64,000 nt of DNA from Caldifarciminota bacterium (GCA_016934635.1 JAFGSK010000054.1:1-64000), one strand, 5' to 3'. Shown: positions 43,686 to 52,286, counted from the first letter of the stretch. The notes: generated from the letters alone by a model not told the origin. Made by a program: numbers and translations.

Positions 43686-44474
43686 TTATTCGACCACGAA
43701 ACGCAAGCCGGCCTCGGTCTGGTAGGCAAACTTGAAGTCAACTTTCTCGGTAGCAACGTCTATGCCCGTCACCTGGGCTTTGATGAAATTGTCGCTTGCG
43801 TCGTATCCGTTAGCGTTGGGATCAAGCCACAGACCGTAGATACCACCGTTGGTGAGTGAGAGGTTGGTAAAATACAGATTCTGACCCGTAGGAGAAACGA
43901 TGCCCAGAGCATCAAATGTCCCGGTTTCTTCCGAAGCGGAATTCTCCTTGGTGTTTAGGGGAGGGATATGGTCGCTTCCTGAAGCAATCCTGATGTCTGA
44001 AGTGATATAGAAGTCGATGTCATTGTTGTGAAGTCCGCCGGTTATGGCATAGGCGGTTGCAGAACCGCCGGAACCGAAACCGAAGGCGGACTGGTGGTTG
44101 GGATCGGGATCGGAAACGCTCCATACCGATACCGTGCTTGCTACGGCACCGATGTCAATGGGTGAAGCTGTTTTTTCGGTACTTCCGTATACCGCTGCGA
44201 CCTGAATCTCCGCACAAGGCGTATATACGTAATCTTCAAGAGTTTCCACCGCTACCTGAGCTACGCCGTCAACGTAGACTACGTACTCATCGGGAGTACC
44301 TTCGGTTGGTGCGCTCCAGGTTACGTGAATTCCGCCACCCGGATTGCCTTCGTTGTCGTTTACGATTGAGATATTCACATTAGTAGGTGCACCTTCTTCT
44401 CCATTGCAGCCTTGCATGCCTAGAATCATCGTGGCAACGACTGCTAAAAGGGCAATGCTTACCCATTTTTTCAT
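43686..44474 (-). CDS. lipoprotein with FN3-like domain
   Basis: The 262-residue protein has a good lipobox (GMQGC, Cys 23) and an FN3-like module with NPGGGIHVTWSAPTEGTPDEY and EDYVYTPC. The C-terminal half has YGLWLDPNANGYDASDNF and ends FAYQTEAGLRFVVE. The gene at 42302-43159 shares the same order of motifs. Surface or periplasmic; ligand unknown. ATG 44474 has AAGGAGG upstream. It is the second gene after the promoter at 44903-44930. Confidence 0.65.
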   Translation of the reverse strand: MKKWVSIALLAVVATMILGMQGCNGEEGAPTNVNISIVNDNEGNPGGGIHVTWSAPTEGTPDEYVVYVDGVAQVAVETLEDYVYTPCAEIQVAAVYGSTEKTASPIDIGAVASTVSVWSVSDPDPNHQSAFGFGSGGSATAYAITGGLHNNDIDFYITSDIRIASGSDHIPPLNTKENSASEETGTFDALGIVSPTGQNLYFTNLSLTNGGIYGLWLDPNANGYDASDNFIKAQVTGIDVATEKVDFKFAYQTEAGLRFVVE

Positions 44475-44504
44475 TTTTCCTCCTTAATAAGGATGTTTAT
44501 TTGC

Positions 44505-44825
44505 TTACTTGGTTGTGGGTGGTTTTACTCCACCGCCACCTGTCTTGGGTGCGGTTCCGCCACCGCTCTTAGGTTTGATCGGTTCTTTTTCCTCGGGTTC
44601 CTCGCCGTGGAACTCCTCCAGGTGTTCGTCGTAATCGGCCTGAAGTTCATTAAGGACCTCGGTGAGAAGTTCGACATCCTCTGCAAGATCATCAATAGAT
44701 TCCTGGAGTTCTTCTATCACATCATCCGATGCGCCCCCTCCGCCGAGTTTGTTGCAACCCAGCAAGCCGAAGCCTGCAAAGAGAGCAAAAGCGGCTACCA
44801 CCGATACTGTAAAGAGCTTCCTCAT
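44505..44825 (-). CDS. small coiled-coil lipoprotein with Gly/Pro tail
   Basis: The 106-residue protein has lipobox GLLGC (Cys 24), an acidic helical coil (about 35-75) and a low-complexity tail rich in Gly, Pro, Lys and Thr. It may be an envelope spacer. ATG 44825 is preceded by AAGGAGG. It is the first gene of the minus-strand unit driven by the promoter at 44903-44930. Confidence 0.6.
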   Translation of the reverse strand: MRKLFTVSVVAAFALFAGFGLLGCNKLGGGGASDDVIEELQESIDDLAEDVELLTEVLNELQADYDEHLEEFHGEEPEEKEPIKPKSGGGTAPKTGGGGVKPPTTK

Positions 44826-44902
44826 TACAGGACCTCCTTCGGTTTAAGGTTGTTATTATGCACTTTCTGTGTGCCTCTTGCTCGCATACTCTATTACAGC
44901 TA

Positions 44903-44930
44903 ATAATAAGGGGAAGAAGCAAGTTGTCAA
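44903..44930 (-). promoter_or_regulatory. promoter of the lipoprotein pair
   Basis: On the minus strand TTGACA (44930-44925), 16 bp, TATTAT (44908-44903). Its -35 box lies only 4 nt from the divergent -35 box, forming a TGTCAAG/CTTGACA palindrome. Confidence 0.75.
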
Positions 44931-44934
44931 GTGC

Positions 44935-44962
44935 TTGACATCTTAATTAATGCTGCTATATT
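44935..44962 (+). promoter_or_regulatory. promoter of the cyclase-domain gene
   Basis: TTGACA (44935-44940), 16 bp, TATATT (44957-44962). A second palindrome, GGTTGTCA / TGACAACC (44978-44999), lies just after the start site and could be an operator or RNA hairpin. Confidence 0.75.
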
Positions 44963-45036
44963 TTAATATGCAAGGGAGGTTGTCAAATATCTGACAACCA
45001 AGGCACAATAAGCTCTCCTTGCTAAGGAGGAAAACT

Positions 45037-45498
45037 ATGGACAAAACAAAGCTCAATACTGCGGTTTTGTTCTTCGATCGCAAGGGGTTCTATAAACAAT
45101 CCCAAGGAAAGGATGCATCGAGTCTGGCAGAGGAACTGGACGTATTCTACAAACAGGTAATAGACTGGGCACAGGAATATAAGGGCAGCGTAATCAAGTT
45201 CATGGGCGACGCCGGGATACTGCTTTTCGAGAGTGTGGATAACGCAGTTGGATTCGCCAGGGCATTGGTCAATCGGAAGGAGTACTCCTCTAACGTAGGG
45301 ATCGAGTACGGCGAGATAGTCAAAGGAACCTTCGGAAAGGAACCGCTCGAGTGGATTGACGTAATCGGAACGCCGGTCAACGAAGCGGCGGTGAACCTGA
45401 GGCGCGCTGCGCGAGGAAACAAAAGCATCGTAGCAGGCCCTGGGGCCTGGGAACGGATGAGCGTCGAGGACCGAGGGGATATTGCCCTGACGGAGTAG
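45037..45498 (+). CDS. stand-alone class III nucleotide cyclase domain
   Basis: The 153-residue protein consists only of a cyclase homology domain. Visible landmarks are D14 (LFFDRKGF), K54 with D58 (IKFMGDA), D108 (WIDVIG) and N115 (VNEAA). The Arg expected four residues after the Asn is Val 119; an Arg at 122 might replace it. If active, it makes cAMP or another cyclic nucleotide as a dimer. The start ATG 45037 has AAGGAGG. No receptor or effector domain is fused. The C-terminus is a little short for the family. Confidence 0.7.
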   Translation: MDKTKLNTAVLFFDRKGFYKQSQGKDASSLAEELDVFYKQVIDWAQEYKGSVIKFMGDAGILLFESVDNAVGFARALVNRKEYSSNVGIEYGEIVKGTFGKEPLEWIDVIGTPVNEAAVNLRRAARGNKSIVAGPGAWERMSVEDRGDIALTE

Positions 45499-45615
45499 AC
45501 TACAAAACACAGAGCTTACAGAGACCACAGAAAAAACCTCCGGTCAAACACTTTGCATCCGGCGGTTCACACACTATCCTTCGACTGGTTCTCTAATCGT
45601 TGGATCGAAGACGAT
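45499..45615. repeat. CACAGA-type intergenic repeat, convergent region
   Basis: Words such as ACACAGAG, ACAGAG and CCACAGA recur within 45 nt after the cyclase stop, a pattern seen in dispersed intergenic repeats. No gene is supported. Confidence 0.3.
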
Positions 45616-47004
45616 TTAAAAGTACAGGGTAAGGTCGGCCTTAAGCCCATTGAAGGGCAGTTCGTAAGCGCATACACCGTTCTTGCAGATGTACTCGCCC
45701 TTGAACCGTCCGTACGACAGGGTGATTTCCCATGGATAGGCGTTGTACCGTATGCTTCCCCATGGCCAGAGCTCGGTCGAATCTTCTCTGACTTCCGCTA
45801 CACCGCCGCCTGAAAGCATCCATGAACCAAAACCCAGCTCTGCCAGAAGATGAGGCTCGTGCCAGCTCTCCGCTGCCTCGGTTATGTAGCGGTAGTAGGG
45901 TTTGAGGTGCAGCGAGACGGAACCAATCAAGGTTTCGTATGACAAGCCGGCCTCCAACAAATCGTTCTGGGGGTTTATTCCGCCTGGGATCTCACGGTCG
46001 ATGAAGATGAAGTAAGGAATGAAGGTGTGACCGGCAACGTCGATCCTCGTTTCCGCACCAATCCTGTCAAGCCTGCTTTCCCTTGCCGAATCCCAGGCGG
46101 ATGAATACGAGGCGTCCAGCCACAGCCAGTCCCACGGAGCGAGATTGAGGTTTACGTTGTATCCTTGCTCGTCGGCGCCCTCGTTTACCGATTCTCCGTC
46201 AGGATTGCACGGGATGGGTGCGTTGATTTCCCCTGCCAGACCGCGGTAATCCTTTGCCTCAACGAGAATGCCGAGGCCTCTCTGGGCATAGGAGGCTGAT
46301 GCGGTGACGCCCAACCCCTTGATGTTGTCGACCCCTATCCATCCTTCCGCCGATCTCCGTCCCCAGGTAAACCGCTGTGCCGAAGCCCCGACAAGGTCGA
46401 AACGCCAGATGCGCAAGGTTAGGTTCTCCTCTATCCATTCCTCCCAGGCTCGACCGAAAAGCGTATCTGCATCCTGGGTTGCATCCCGCCTGAGGTAGAT
46501 TGCCCCTATGTCCAGGGCGTTGATGGGGAAGACGTTGGCTCGAGCCGCGTAAAGCCAGTCCGACCGGTTAACGTGGTCTTCCTCATCGAGCATCCTTCCT
46601 GCTAAGGCGCCGATCTCAAAGTAGTCGTTTTTCCAAGTAACCCGTCCGCCGTCGAGGTTGCGGTCCAGGCGCAAGGTCTTGTCCTCAAAAGATGAGAGTA
46701 CCAGTCCCTGTCCAAGGGTTTCGTAGAAATTACCCAGCCACAAGCTCACGTCATCGTCCTGGTAGGAGACGTAGCGCTGGGTCATTGCTGTCCTCGTTAC
46801 GGTGTCGCGGATATTCTCTGCGTCCAGCAGGAAACGTCCGCCCACGCGGAAATCGTCCACGTATAGATCGACCTCTGTCTGGTTGTAGAACTGGGTATTC
46901 CATACCGTTCCTGAATCGGTTTCTGCCTGCTGGAGCCAGAAATTGGTTTCATTCACGCCTGAAACCGAGACGTCCGCGGTAAAAAGGATAAATGCCAAAA
47001 TCAT
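45616..47004 (-). CDS. outer-membrane beta-barrel protein (DUF6029-like)
   Basis: The 462-residue protein has a short signal peptide and a long barrel with alternating strands. It starts with NFWLQQAETDSGT and ends KADLTLYF with a C-terminal Phe. The order (GNFYETLGQGLVLSSFED; YLRRDATQDAD) resembles uncharacterised FCB-group barrel proteins such as DUF6029. The start is ATG 47004 without a ribosome site, six nt after a -10 box. Function unknown; a porin-like or surface-assembly role is possible. Confidence 0.65.
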   Translation of the reverse strand: MILAFILFTADVSVSGVNETNFWLQQAETDSGTVWNTQFYNQTEVDLYVDDFRVGGRFLLDAENIRDTVTRTAMTQRYVSYQDDDVSLWLGNFYETLGQGLVLSSFEDKTLRLDRNLDGGRVTWKNDYFEIGALAGRMLDEEDHVNRSDWLYAARANVFPINALDIGAIYLRRDATQDADTLFGRAWEEWIEENLTLRIWRFDLVGASAQRFTWGRRSAEGWIGVDNIKGLGVTASASYAQRGLGILVEAKDYRGLAGEINAPIPCNPDGESVNEGADEQGYNVNLNLAPWDWLWLDASYSSAWDSARESRLDRIGAETRIDVAGHTFIPYFIFIDREIPGGINPQNDLLEAGLSYETLIGSVSLHLKPYYRYITEAAESWHEPHLLAELGFGSWMLSGGGVAEVREDSTELWPWGSIRYNAYPWEITLSYGRFKGEYICKNGVCAYELPFNGLKADLTLYF

Positions 47005-47010
47005 AGACGG

Positions 47011-47038
47011 ATTATGCCCTTTAGGTCTCGTTTGTCAA
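47011..47038 (-). promoter_or_regulatory. leaderless promoter of the DUF6029-like gene
   Basis: On the minus strand TTGACA (47038-47033), 16 bp, CATAAT (47016-47011). The ATG starts 6 nt downstream. Confidence 0.7.
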
Positions 47039-47080
47039 GGCTCTTAGCAAAAAAATCTTACGCATGAATCGTGAGCTTGA

Positions 47081-47548
47081 CTATTCGGTGATCTTCATGT
47101 AAAAGCTTTGGCTGTCAGCCTCTGTCCCTATCCCTGTTACCTGGACGGTTACCTTGCCTTCGGTGCCCCCCTCGTCCGTAACTATGTGTACTTGCAGATG
47201 ATCGTAGGACCCGTTGGCAGGGACCAATACCGTCGCCGGGTTGTACGGCAGAAGACACATGCCCTCAACGCAGATCTGCCACATCCATAGTTCAGGAAGC
47301 CCGCAAAGGGAATCAGGGATGTCGACGGTCAGGGAATCGTCGTTTGCAGTGTGATTTTTAACCTTGAAGCTGAACTCGCCTATTTCTCCCAGGGCAACGC
47401 TCATGACGGTATCGCCTATAACCTCGATGGAGAAGTTGTCCGGTACCTCTGCATCGTTGCCCTTGTCTTTACTTGAACAGCTGAATCCTACTCCGGTAAA
47501 TAACATAATAAAGGCTGAAAGTGTCAGAATAACAACACGTTTCTTCAT
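47081..47548 (-). CDS. lipoprotein sharing a C-terminal module with the Omp28-like neighbour
   Basis: The 155-residue protein has a lipobox GFSC (Cys 24), then a single beta-sandwich-like domain with FSIEVIGDTVM, FKVKNHTANDDSLTVDIP and a closing TVQVTGIGTEADSQSF. The same module forms the last 125 residues of the gene product at 47652-48770. It may be a binding or anchoring domain. ATG 47548 has AAGGAG upstream and its own promoter at 47576-47603. Confidence 0.6.
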   Translation of the reverse strand: MKKRVVILTLSAFIMLFTGVGFSCSSKDKGNDAEVPDNFSIEVIGDTVMSVALGEIGEFSFKVKNHTANDDSLTVDIPDSLCGLPELWMWQICVEGMCLLPYNPATVLVPANGSYDHLQVHIVTDEGGTEGKVTVQVTGIGTEADSQSFYMKITE

Positions 47549-47575
47549 CTGAAACTCCTTTGTCGATTAGGCTTC

Positions 47576-47603
47576 ATTATCCTCACATCTTCATTTTTGT
47601 CAA
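47576..47603 (-). promoter_or_regulatory. promoter of the 47081-47548 lipoprotein
   Basis: On the minus strand TTGACA (47603-47598), 16 bp, GATAAT (47581-47576), then AAGGAG. It gives this small gene a separate transcript. Confidence 0.65.
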
Positions 47604-47651
47604 ATCCATGGTCATAATAGGACCGATGTCCTGGGGTTAGGAATCCTGCCC

Positions 47652-48770
47652 TTACTCTATCTCGAGGATAAAGGTCTGGCTGTCGACCTCTTCGCCCGAC
47701 GTAACCGTCATAATCACCTTGCCTTCGGTCTCCTGATCCAGTATTGAAGACCCTATGGTTACATGGAGTCCTTCCAGAGTGCCGTTTGCAGGGACTTCAA
47801 AGTCCGTGGGTACGGGGTAGCAGTTCTGCTCGTCGCAGAGGGAAAACCACCAATTCTCAGGCAGGTACTGGGAGGCCTCGGGTACGTCGACGGTCAGAGT
47901 CAGGATATTTCCGGTGTGATTCTTCAGATCGAAGTAGAAGTTGAGAATTGCACCCAGGGTATCGGTTTGGATGCTGTCTGAGACAAGCTCGATGCTGAAA
48001 TCGCCGTGTACGTAACTGCCGCCGCCAACCTCGTGTGAAGCCGCCTGATAGACCTTGTGATCCGGGTCCTCCACCCAGACAACTGCTGTCAGGGGCCTTC
48101 CCCAGGATACGTCCAGCGGCAGGGACCGGTGAAGGTCGAGACTGTCGCCTGGATTCAGTGTCATTGCAGCTTCCTCTTCGGGTAGCCTGCGAACGATATG
48201 GTGCAGCAAACCTGCCGTAGCATGGGTCAAGGTATCCTCGATCAGGGCGATCCGCAGGATCCCTTCGATAGATTCTTCGGTCTGTCCCGAAACAATCACC
48301 GTTACCTCGTAGAGTACGCTATCCGCAGTCAATGAGGCGTCGAGTTCGAGTTTAACCGCTGTACCTAGTGCCCTTCGGTCGGAAAGCACCTGGGCCATCT
48401 CTTCGACCGTTTGCACCCCTTCGTAGGCCTCGACTCCGTCGAAGATAACGGTAGGGAAGGCGTCTACGCTAAAGTCCGATAGCCTTTCTTCCGTCTCTTC
48501 CGTAGAGTAAGGGTCCTGCGTCTGGGAGTGAAGGGCAATGGCTATGAACTCACCCGGATAGTCGGCAAGCAGGGTTTGGATATTTTCGGCAACTGCAGGG
48601 CAGTTAACGCACCATGTTCCGGTTGCTTCTTCAAGAAGTACTACGCGATCGAATTCGCCCTGCTGCGAGGGGTCAGGAAAGCGCTCCCCGCACCCTGCCA
48701 TGACAAGTAGCAGAACAGCCGTACCCAGGACTCTTCTTGCCGCTTCTCCCCGATGTGCGTTGTCAGCCAT
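47652..48770 (-). CDS. Omp28-like thioredoxin-fold lipoprotein
   Basis: The 372-residue protein has lipobox VMAGC (about Cys 27), a thioredoxin-like domain with TWCVNC near 53-58 and FPTVIFDG (cis-Pro) near 106-113. An Omp28-type beta-domain follows, and the C-terminal 125 residues match the lipoprotein at 47081-47548. The sorting-type end of its array neighbours is missing. It is anchored by lipid and probably a periplasm- or surface-facing redox protein. Its start overlaps the next upstream gene's stop by 8 nt (48763-48770). Confidence 0.7.
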   Translation of the reverse strand: MADNAHRGEAARRVLGTAVLLLVMAGCGERFPDPSQQGEFDRVVLLEEATGTWCVNCPAVAENIQTLLADYPGEFIAIALHSQTQDPYSTEETEERLSDFSVDAFPTVIFDGVEAYEGVQTVEEMAQVLSDRRALGTAVKLELDASLTADSVLYEVTVIVSGQTEESIEGILRIALIEDTLTHATAGLLHHIVRRLPEEEAAMTLNPGDSLDLHRSLPLDVSWGRPLTAVVWVEDPDHKVYQAASHEVGGGSYVHGDFSIELVSDSIQTDTLGAILNFYFDLKNHTGNILTLTVDVPEASQYLPENWWFSLCDEQNCYPVPTDFEVPANGTLEGLHVTIGSSILDQETEGKVIMTVTSGEEVDSQTFILEIE

Positions 48771-49263
48771 CTTGAGACGAGTAGTTGCCGTGGACGGCGT
48801 TCAGGATGGTCGTTATTATCGTTGAGGCGTCCTTCTTGGTGTAACCGATTACCGATTTAAGTAGCTCCTTGTCCGGTTTTATGTAGAAGGAGTGGGGTAT
48901 AGGGCCTACCTTGAAGATGCGCATGAGATCACCGTCAGGGTCCACGAGAACCTTAAAATCCCAGCCCTGTGCAATAACCATCGGTTCAACCTGGGGCAGT
49001 CTGCGTTGAGTGTCGGTATTCACGGCAATTACCGAAAGTCCGGAATCTGCGTAGACCTCGTAGAGACTGTCCAGTAATTTAAGTTCTTCCTTGCACGGAG
49101 CACAGGTGGTACTCCAGAAGGAGATGATTGTAAGCCTTGCACCTAACAAGGAATCAAGGCGCCATGTCTTACCCTCAAGGTCTTTAGCTGAGAAATCTTT
49201 TACTGTTGCTGCATTGCCCACAAAGGTGAATGCGAGCAACAGGATCGTCATTTTCCTAAGCAT
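48763..49263 (-). CDS. TlpA/ResA-like exported thioredoxin
   Basis: The 166-residue protein has a signal peptide (about 1-18) and a single thioredoxin fold with SFWSTTCAPCKEEL (CxxC: CAPC), VIAVNTDT and PIPHSFYI (cis-Pro). It is closely related in motif order to the gene at 49352-50095 but lacks the extra C-terminal domain. Likely periplasmic thiol reductant. ATG 49263 has AAGGAG upstream. Confidence 0.8.
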   Translation of the reverse strand: MLRKMTILLLAFTFVGNAATVKDFSAKDLEGKTWRLDSLLGARLTIISFWSTTCAPCKEELKLLDSLYEVYADSGLSVIAVNTDTQRRLPQVEPMVIAQGWDFKVLVDPDGDLMRIFKVGPIPHSFYIKPDKELLKSVIGYTKKDASTIITTILNAVHGNYSSQDG

Positions 49264-49351
49264 TTTTCTCCTTTATCCCGTTTAGTTGTATTATAGCCGC
49301 AAGAAGATGATTGTAAAGGTTTCGAGGGAGTTTGTTCGTTGTCAACCGCAA

Positions 49352-50095
49352 TTATTCCTGCACTGTGAGTTCGCAGGTTTGGGTGAAAATTCCAGCGGTC
49401 GCGATAACCCGATAGGTGCCTGGCTCAAGCTCCTGCGCTTCTATATGGATTGTATGGAAGCCTGCCTCAAGCGTACCCTCGTAGATGGTTTTTAAGATCT
49501 CTCCGGATGAATCCGCAAGAACTACCTCTATTTCTGCTTCCTCCCGTAGTGTCAGTTTCACTGAACTTGAACGCTTTACAGGTTCGCAATTCCCCATTGA
49601 GAAAACAGGAATATCGGCATGCAACGCATCGAGTATGGTTTCAATTATATCTTTTTCGTCCTTTTTAGAGAAACCCGTGACTATCCTCAGTATTTCCCTA
49701 TCAGGCTTTATGTATATCGAGTGAGGGATTGCCGAAACTTTAAACTGACTTGTCAGCGATCCATCTGGATCGGTAAGCACGCAAAAATCCCAACCCTGGG
49801 AGTTAACCATAGGAGCAACATTCGCCAGACTGCGTTTGCTGTCAGTATTGACTGCGATGACGGAAAGACCTGAATCTCTGTAAACTTCATATAAGCTGTC
49901 CAGAAGTTCAAGCTCTGCCTTACACGGCGAACAATTGGTGCCCCAGAAGCTGATGATGGTTAAGCGTTCTCCGAGTAGCTCATCAAGACTTCGGGTTTTG
50001 CCTTCGATGTCCGACGCAGAGAAGTCGTGTGTTTTTGTTGCCGAAGTAAAAAGGATTGTACTTAATACTACTAGTGCAGCTCTTTTCATAAACAT
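49352..50095 (-). CDS. TlpA-like thioredoxin with sorting-type C-domain
   Basis: The 247-residue protein has a signal peptide, a thioredoxin domain with SFWGTNCSPCKAEL (CSPC) and AIPHSIYI (cis-Pro), then a C-terminal module of about 70 residues. That module has EIEVVLADSSGEILKTIYEG, HTIHIEAQELEPGTYRVIA and a short final strand, the layout of type A sorting or FlgD-like Ig domains. It pairs with 48763-49263 as a recent paralogue. ATG 50095 has AAAGG upstream; ATG 50089 is an alternative. Confidence 0.75.
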   Translation of the reverse strand: MFMKRAALVVLSTILFTSATKTHDFSASDIEGKTRSLDELLGERLTIISFWGTNCSPCKAELELLDSLYEVYRDSGLSVIAVNTDSKRSLANVAPMVNSQGWDFCVLTDPDGSLTSQFKVSAIPHSIYIKPDREILRIVTGFSKKDEKDIIETILDALHADIPVFSMGNCEPVKRSSSVKLTLREEAEIEVVLADSSGEILKTIYEGTLEAGFHTIHIEAQELEPGTYRVIATAGIFTQTCELTVQE

Positions 50096-50115
50096 TGTGC
50101 CTTTCAGTAATTAAT

Positions 50116-51144
50116 TCATTTCAGTCTGGTTAATTTGGCCTTTTGAAGTTCTTGGTCTACTTCGGCAACGACAAAAAAGATCCCTTTTGATAGACTGTGA
50201 GTTACAAGAGATAAATGGTGTTTCCCCTGTGGAAGATAACCATCGTGGATGGTTTTTGCATAGCGACCGCAAGCGTCGTAAATGTTGAGCTTGACTTTTG
50301 AGGGTTTATCAAGGGAAATCGTAACGAAACCGCATTCCATAATAAATGTCGGTATGTCCATGCAAAAAACCGGCGGATTCTCCTCAGAGATATCCCCAGA
50401 GCCGGAGATAACAGCCGATTGAAGGATTTCCTTTAAGGGACCTGAACCTGCGTCTTTTTGGATAAAACAGCCGTATTCAATATTATTGGGATTATTCGTA
50501 TAGTGGAACCAGGCCGGGTCAAGCTGGTAGCTTTCACTAATCACGGTGGTTTGACCCGCAGGAAGGCTGAAGGCCTTTCCGAATCCGTCCGGTAACATGA
50601 TTCTTTCAACGTGATCAAGGGTTGTAAGATCTTGCCATGTATAGGGGATGTTTGATTCGGTAACGGTAAAAAAGACCTTGCCTGAGATCTGTTGGGAACC
50701 TGTGTTTTTTACGGTTGCGGTAAGTGTACCACCGGCACTGTAGAGATTTGGGTTATTCTCAAGGGTGATCTCGAGGGTTGATTGGATGTCCTTACGTGTG
50801 TTGAACTTGGAACTATACTGGGGGTACATTGAACCGGAAGGGACGCCGCCGCACACGGTATCCGTGCCGTCGAACACGGCAACAGGATAACCTTGGACGA
50901 TTGCCTGGTAGAACACCATTCGATACTCACCGTCGAGGTTGAAAAACGGATCACCGATGTGATATTCAACGACCAGTATCTTACCCGGGTGTTCGGAGGC
51001 CAGGGTTTCAGCCCCCTTTGCCGCACTGATACAGAGGTCAACGTGCGTATCCGCAAATATCTCGAGGACTACCGTACGTTCGGCAGCGCCAAGGGCGGAC
51101 GTAATACTCAGTATCCCCATGACCAAAAAACACCTATTACGCAT
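50116..51144 (-). CDS. Omp28-like paralogue lacking the CxxC motif
   Basis: The 342-residue protein has a signal peptide ending LGAAER and an Omp28-like fold. Where its neighbours carry a redox CxxC, it has DTHVDLC, so only one Cys remains. The cis-Pro region YPVAVFDG is kept. The C-terminal module (DACGRYAKTIHDGYLPQGKHHL, GIFFVVAEV, KLTRLK) is intact. It may be a redox-dead binding or scaffold protein. ATG 51144 has AAGGAGG upstream. A hairpin (51167-51192) lies before it. Confidence 0.7.
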   Translation of the reverse strand: MRNRCFLVMGILSITSALGAAERTVVLEIFADTHVDLCISAAKGAETLASEHPGKILVVEYHIGDPFFNLDGEYRMVFYQAIVQGYPVAVFDGTDTVCGGVPSGSMYPQYSSKFNTRKDIQSTLEITLENNPNLYSAGGTLTATVKNTGSQQISGKVFFTVTESNIPYTWQDLTTLDHVERIMLPDGFGKAFSLPAGQTTVISESYQLDPAWFHYTNNPNNIEYGCFIQKDAGSGPLKEILQSAVISGSGDISEENPPVFCMDIPTFIMECGFVTISLDKPSKVKLNIYDACGRYAKTIHDGYLPQGKHHLSLVTHSLSKGIFFVVAEVDQELQKAKLTRLK

Positions 51145-51202
51145 AGATTTCCTCCTTACTGTACAACGGGACGTGAGAGCCTCACACTCCCGCGCTTCCT
51201 GA

Positions 51203-52195
51203 TTAACGAATAATTAGTAGCTTAGCGATATGGATTTTACTGCCGCAGGCGGCCCTGATGAAATAGGTTCCTGTAGATAACTCGTCGGTTGGAATCGAGA
51301 TCCGGTGGTTCCCGGCAGGAAGGTTTCCGCAGTAAAGATTACTTATATAACGGCCCAAGGCGTCGTAAAGTGTTAGCTCGACGTCCGAAGCTTTGCTTAA
51401 TGCAAGCTCAGTGTATCCTGCAAGATGCGGTGTATGAAGGGTAAAAGGGACATCTTCCGGAAGTTCCTCAATATCCACCGGTTCACCATACTCGAGTACT
51501 GCTGCCTGGTAGATTTCATCGTCCTCACCCTGCACAAAACAGCCGAATTCAATGTTTTCGTTTTCGGTGAAGTGGAACCAGTTTTCATCAATGGTAAAGT
51601 TACGATCCAGGGTCAACTCCTCGCCCGGGCTCAGGGAAATACTTTCTCCCTGATAGGGAAGCATATCCCTTTCAACCCAATGCAGATACTCTTCGGTTTG
51701 CCATTGGAAAGGAATGTCGGATTCAGAGATGGAAAAGTTGACTGTGCCCGAAACGTTTTCCCCGCTTGGATTGGAGATGACAGCCCGTAATGTCCCTGAG
51801 GTGGAGCTGTAGGCATCGGTTATCCTAACCAGTTCTATTTCAAGCGGTGAATCTACGCCTTTTCGTTCCTGGAATTTTGACTCGTACTGGTCGGCAACAC
51901 TGGATCCGCCGAAGTACTCACCGTCGAAGAATGCTGTAGGCAGGTACTGTACCGAATAAACATTGAAGGTACGGTAGTCTCCTGCTTTATTGTCGAATCC
52001 GTCTGCGTTGTGGTATTCCAGGATGAGAACCTCACCTGGATGGGCATCAGCAAGGTCCTCGGCTCCGTGCGCGGCTGCCGGACAAGCCGGACATCGGGTG
52101 GCGGTAACTATCTCAAGAACTACTACCCGGTCGGCTGCCAAAAGACCGATGGGTAGGATCAGCATTCCAAGTATGATGACTAAGGTTTTACGCAT
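51203..52195 (-). CDS. Omp28-like secreted thioredoxin-fold protein (CPAC)
   Basis: The 330-residue protein has a signal peptide ending LLAADR, a thioredoxin-type domain with TATRCPACPAA and LPTAFFDG, a beta-rich middle and a C-terminal sorting-type module (DALGRYISNLYCGNLPAGNH, TYFIRAACGS, final KLLIIR). ATG 52195 has AAGGAGG; an upstream in-frame extension of 34 codons has no ribosome site. A hairpin of 7 bp (52223-52240) lies in the leader. Confidence 0.78.
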   Translation of the reverse strand: MRKTLVIILGMLILPIGLLAADRVVVLEIVTATRCPACPAAAHGAEDLADAHPGEVLILEYHNADGFDNKAGDYRTFNVYSVQYLPTAFFDGEYFGGSSVADQYESKFQERKGVDSPLEIELVRITDAYSSTSGTLRAVISNPSGENVSGTVNFSISESDIPFQWQTEEYLHWVERDMLPYQGESISLSPGEELTLDRNFTIDENWFHFTENENIEFGCFVQGEDDEIYQAAVLEYGEPVDIEELPEDVPFTLHTPHLAGYTELALSKASDVELTLYDALGRYISNLYCGNLPAGNHRISIPTDELSTGTYFIRAACGSKIHIAKLLIIR

Positions 52196-52286
52196 AGCGT
52201 TTATCCTCCTTGGTTTTTTTTGGACCGAGTCGTCTCGGTCAATATCAAAATTTCGGTGGAGCATAGCTCTTCTCACGAATCGAAGC

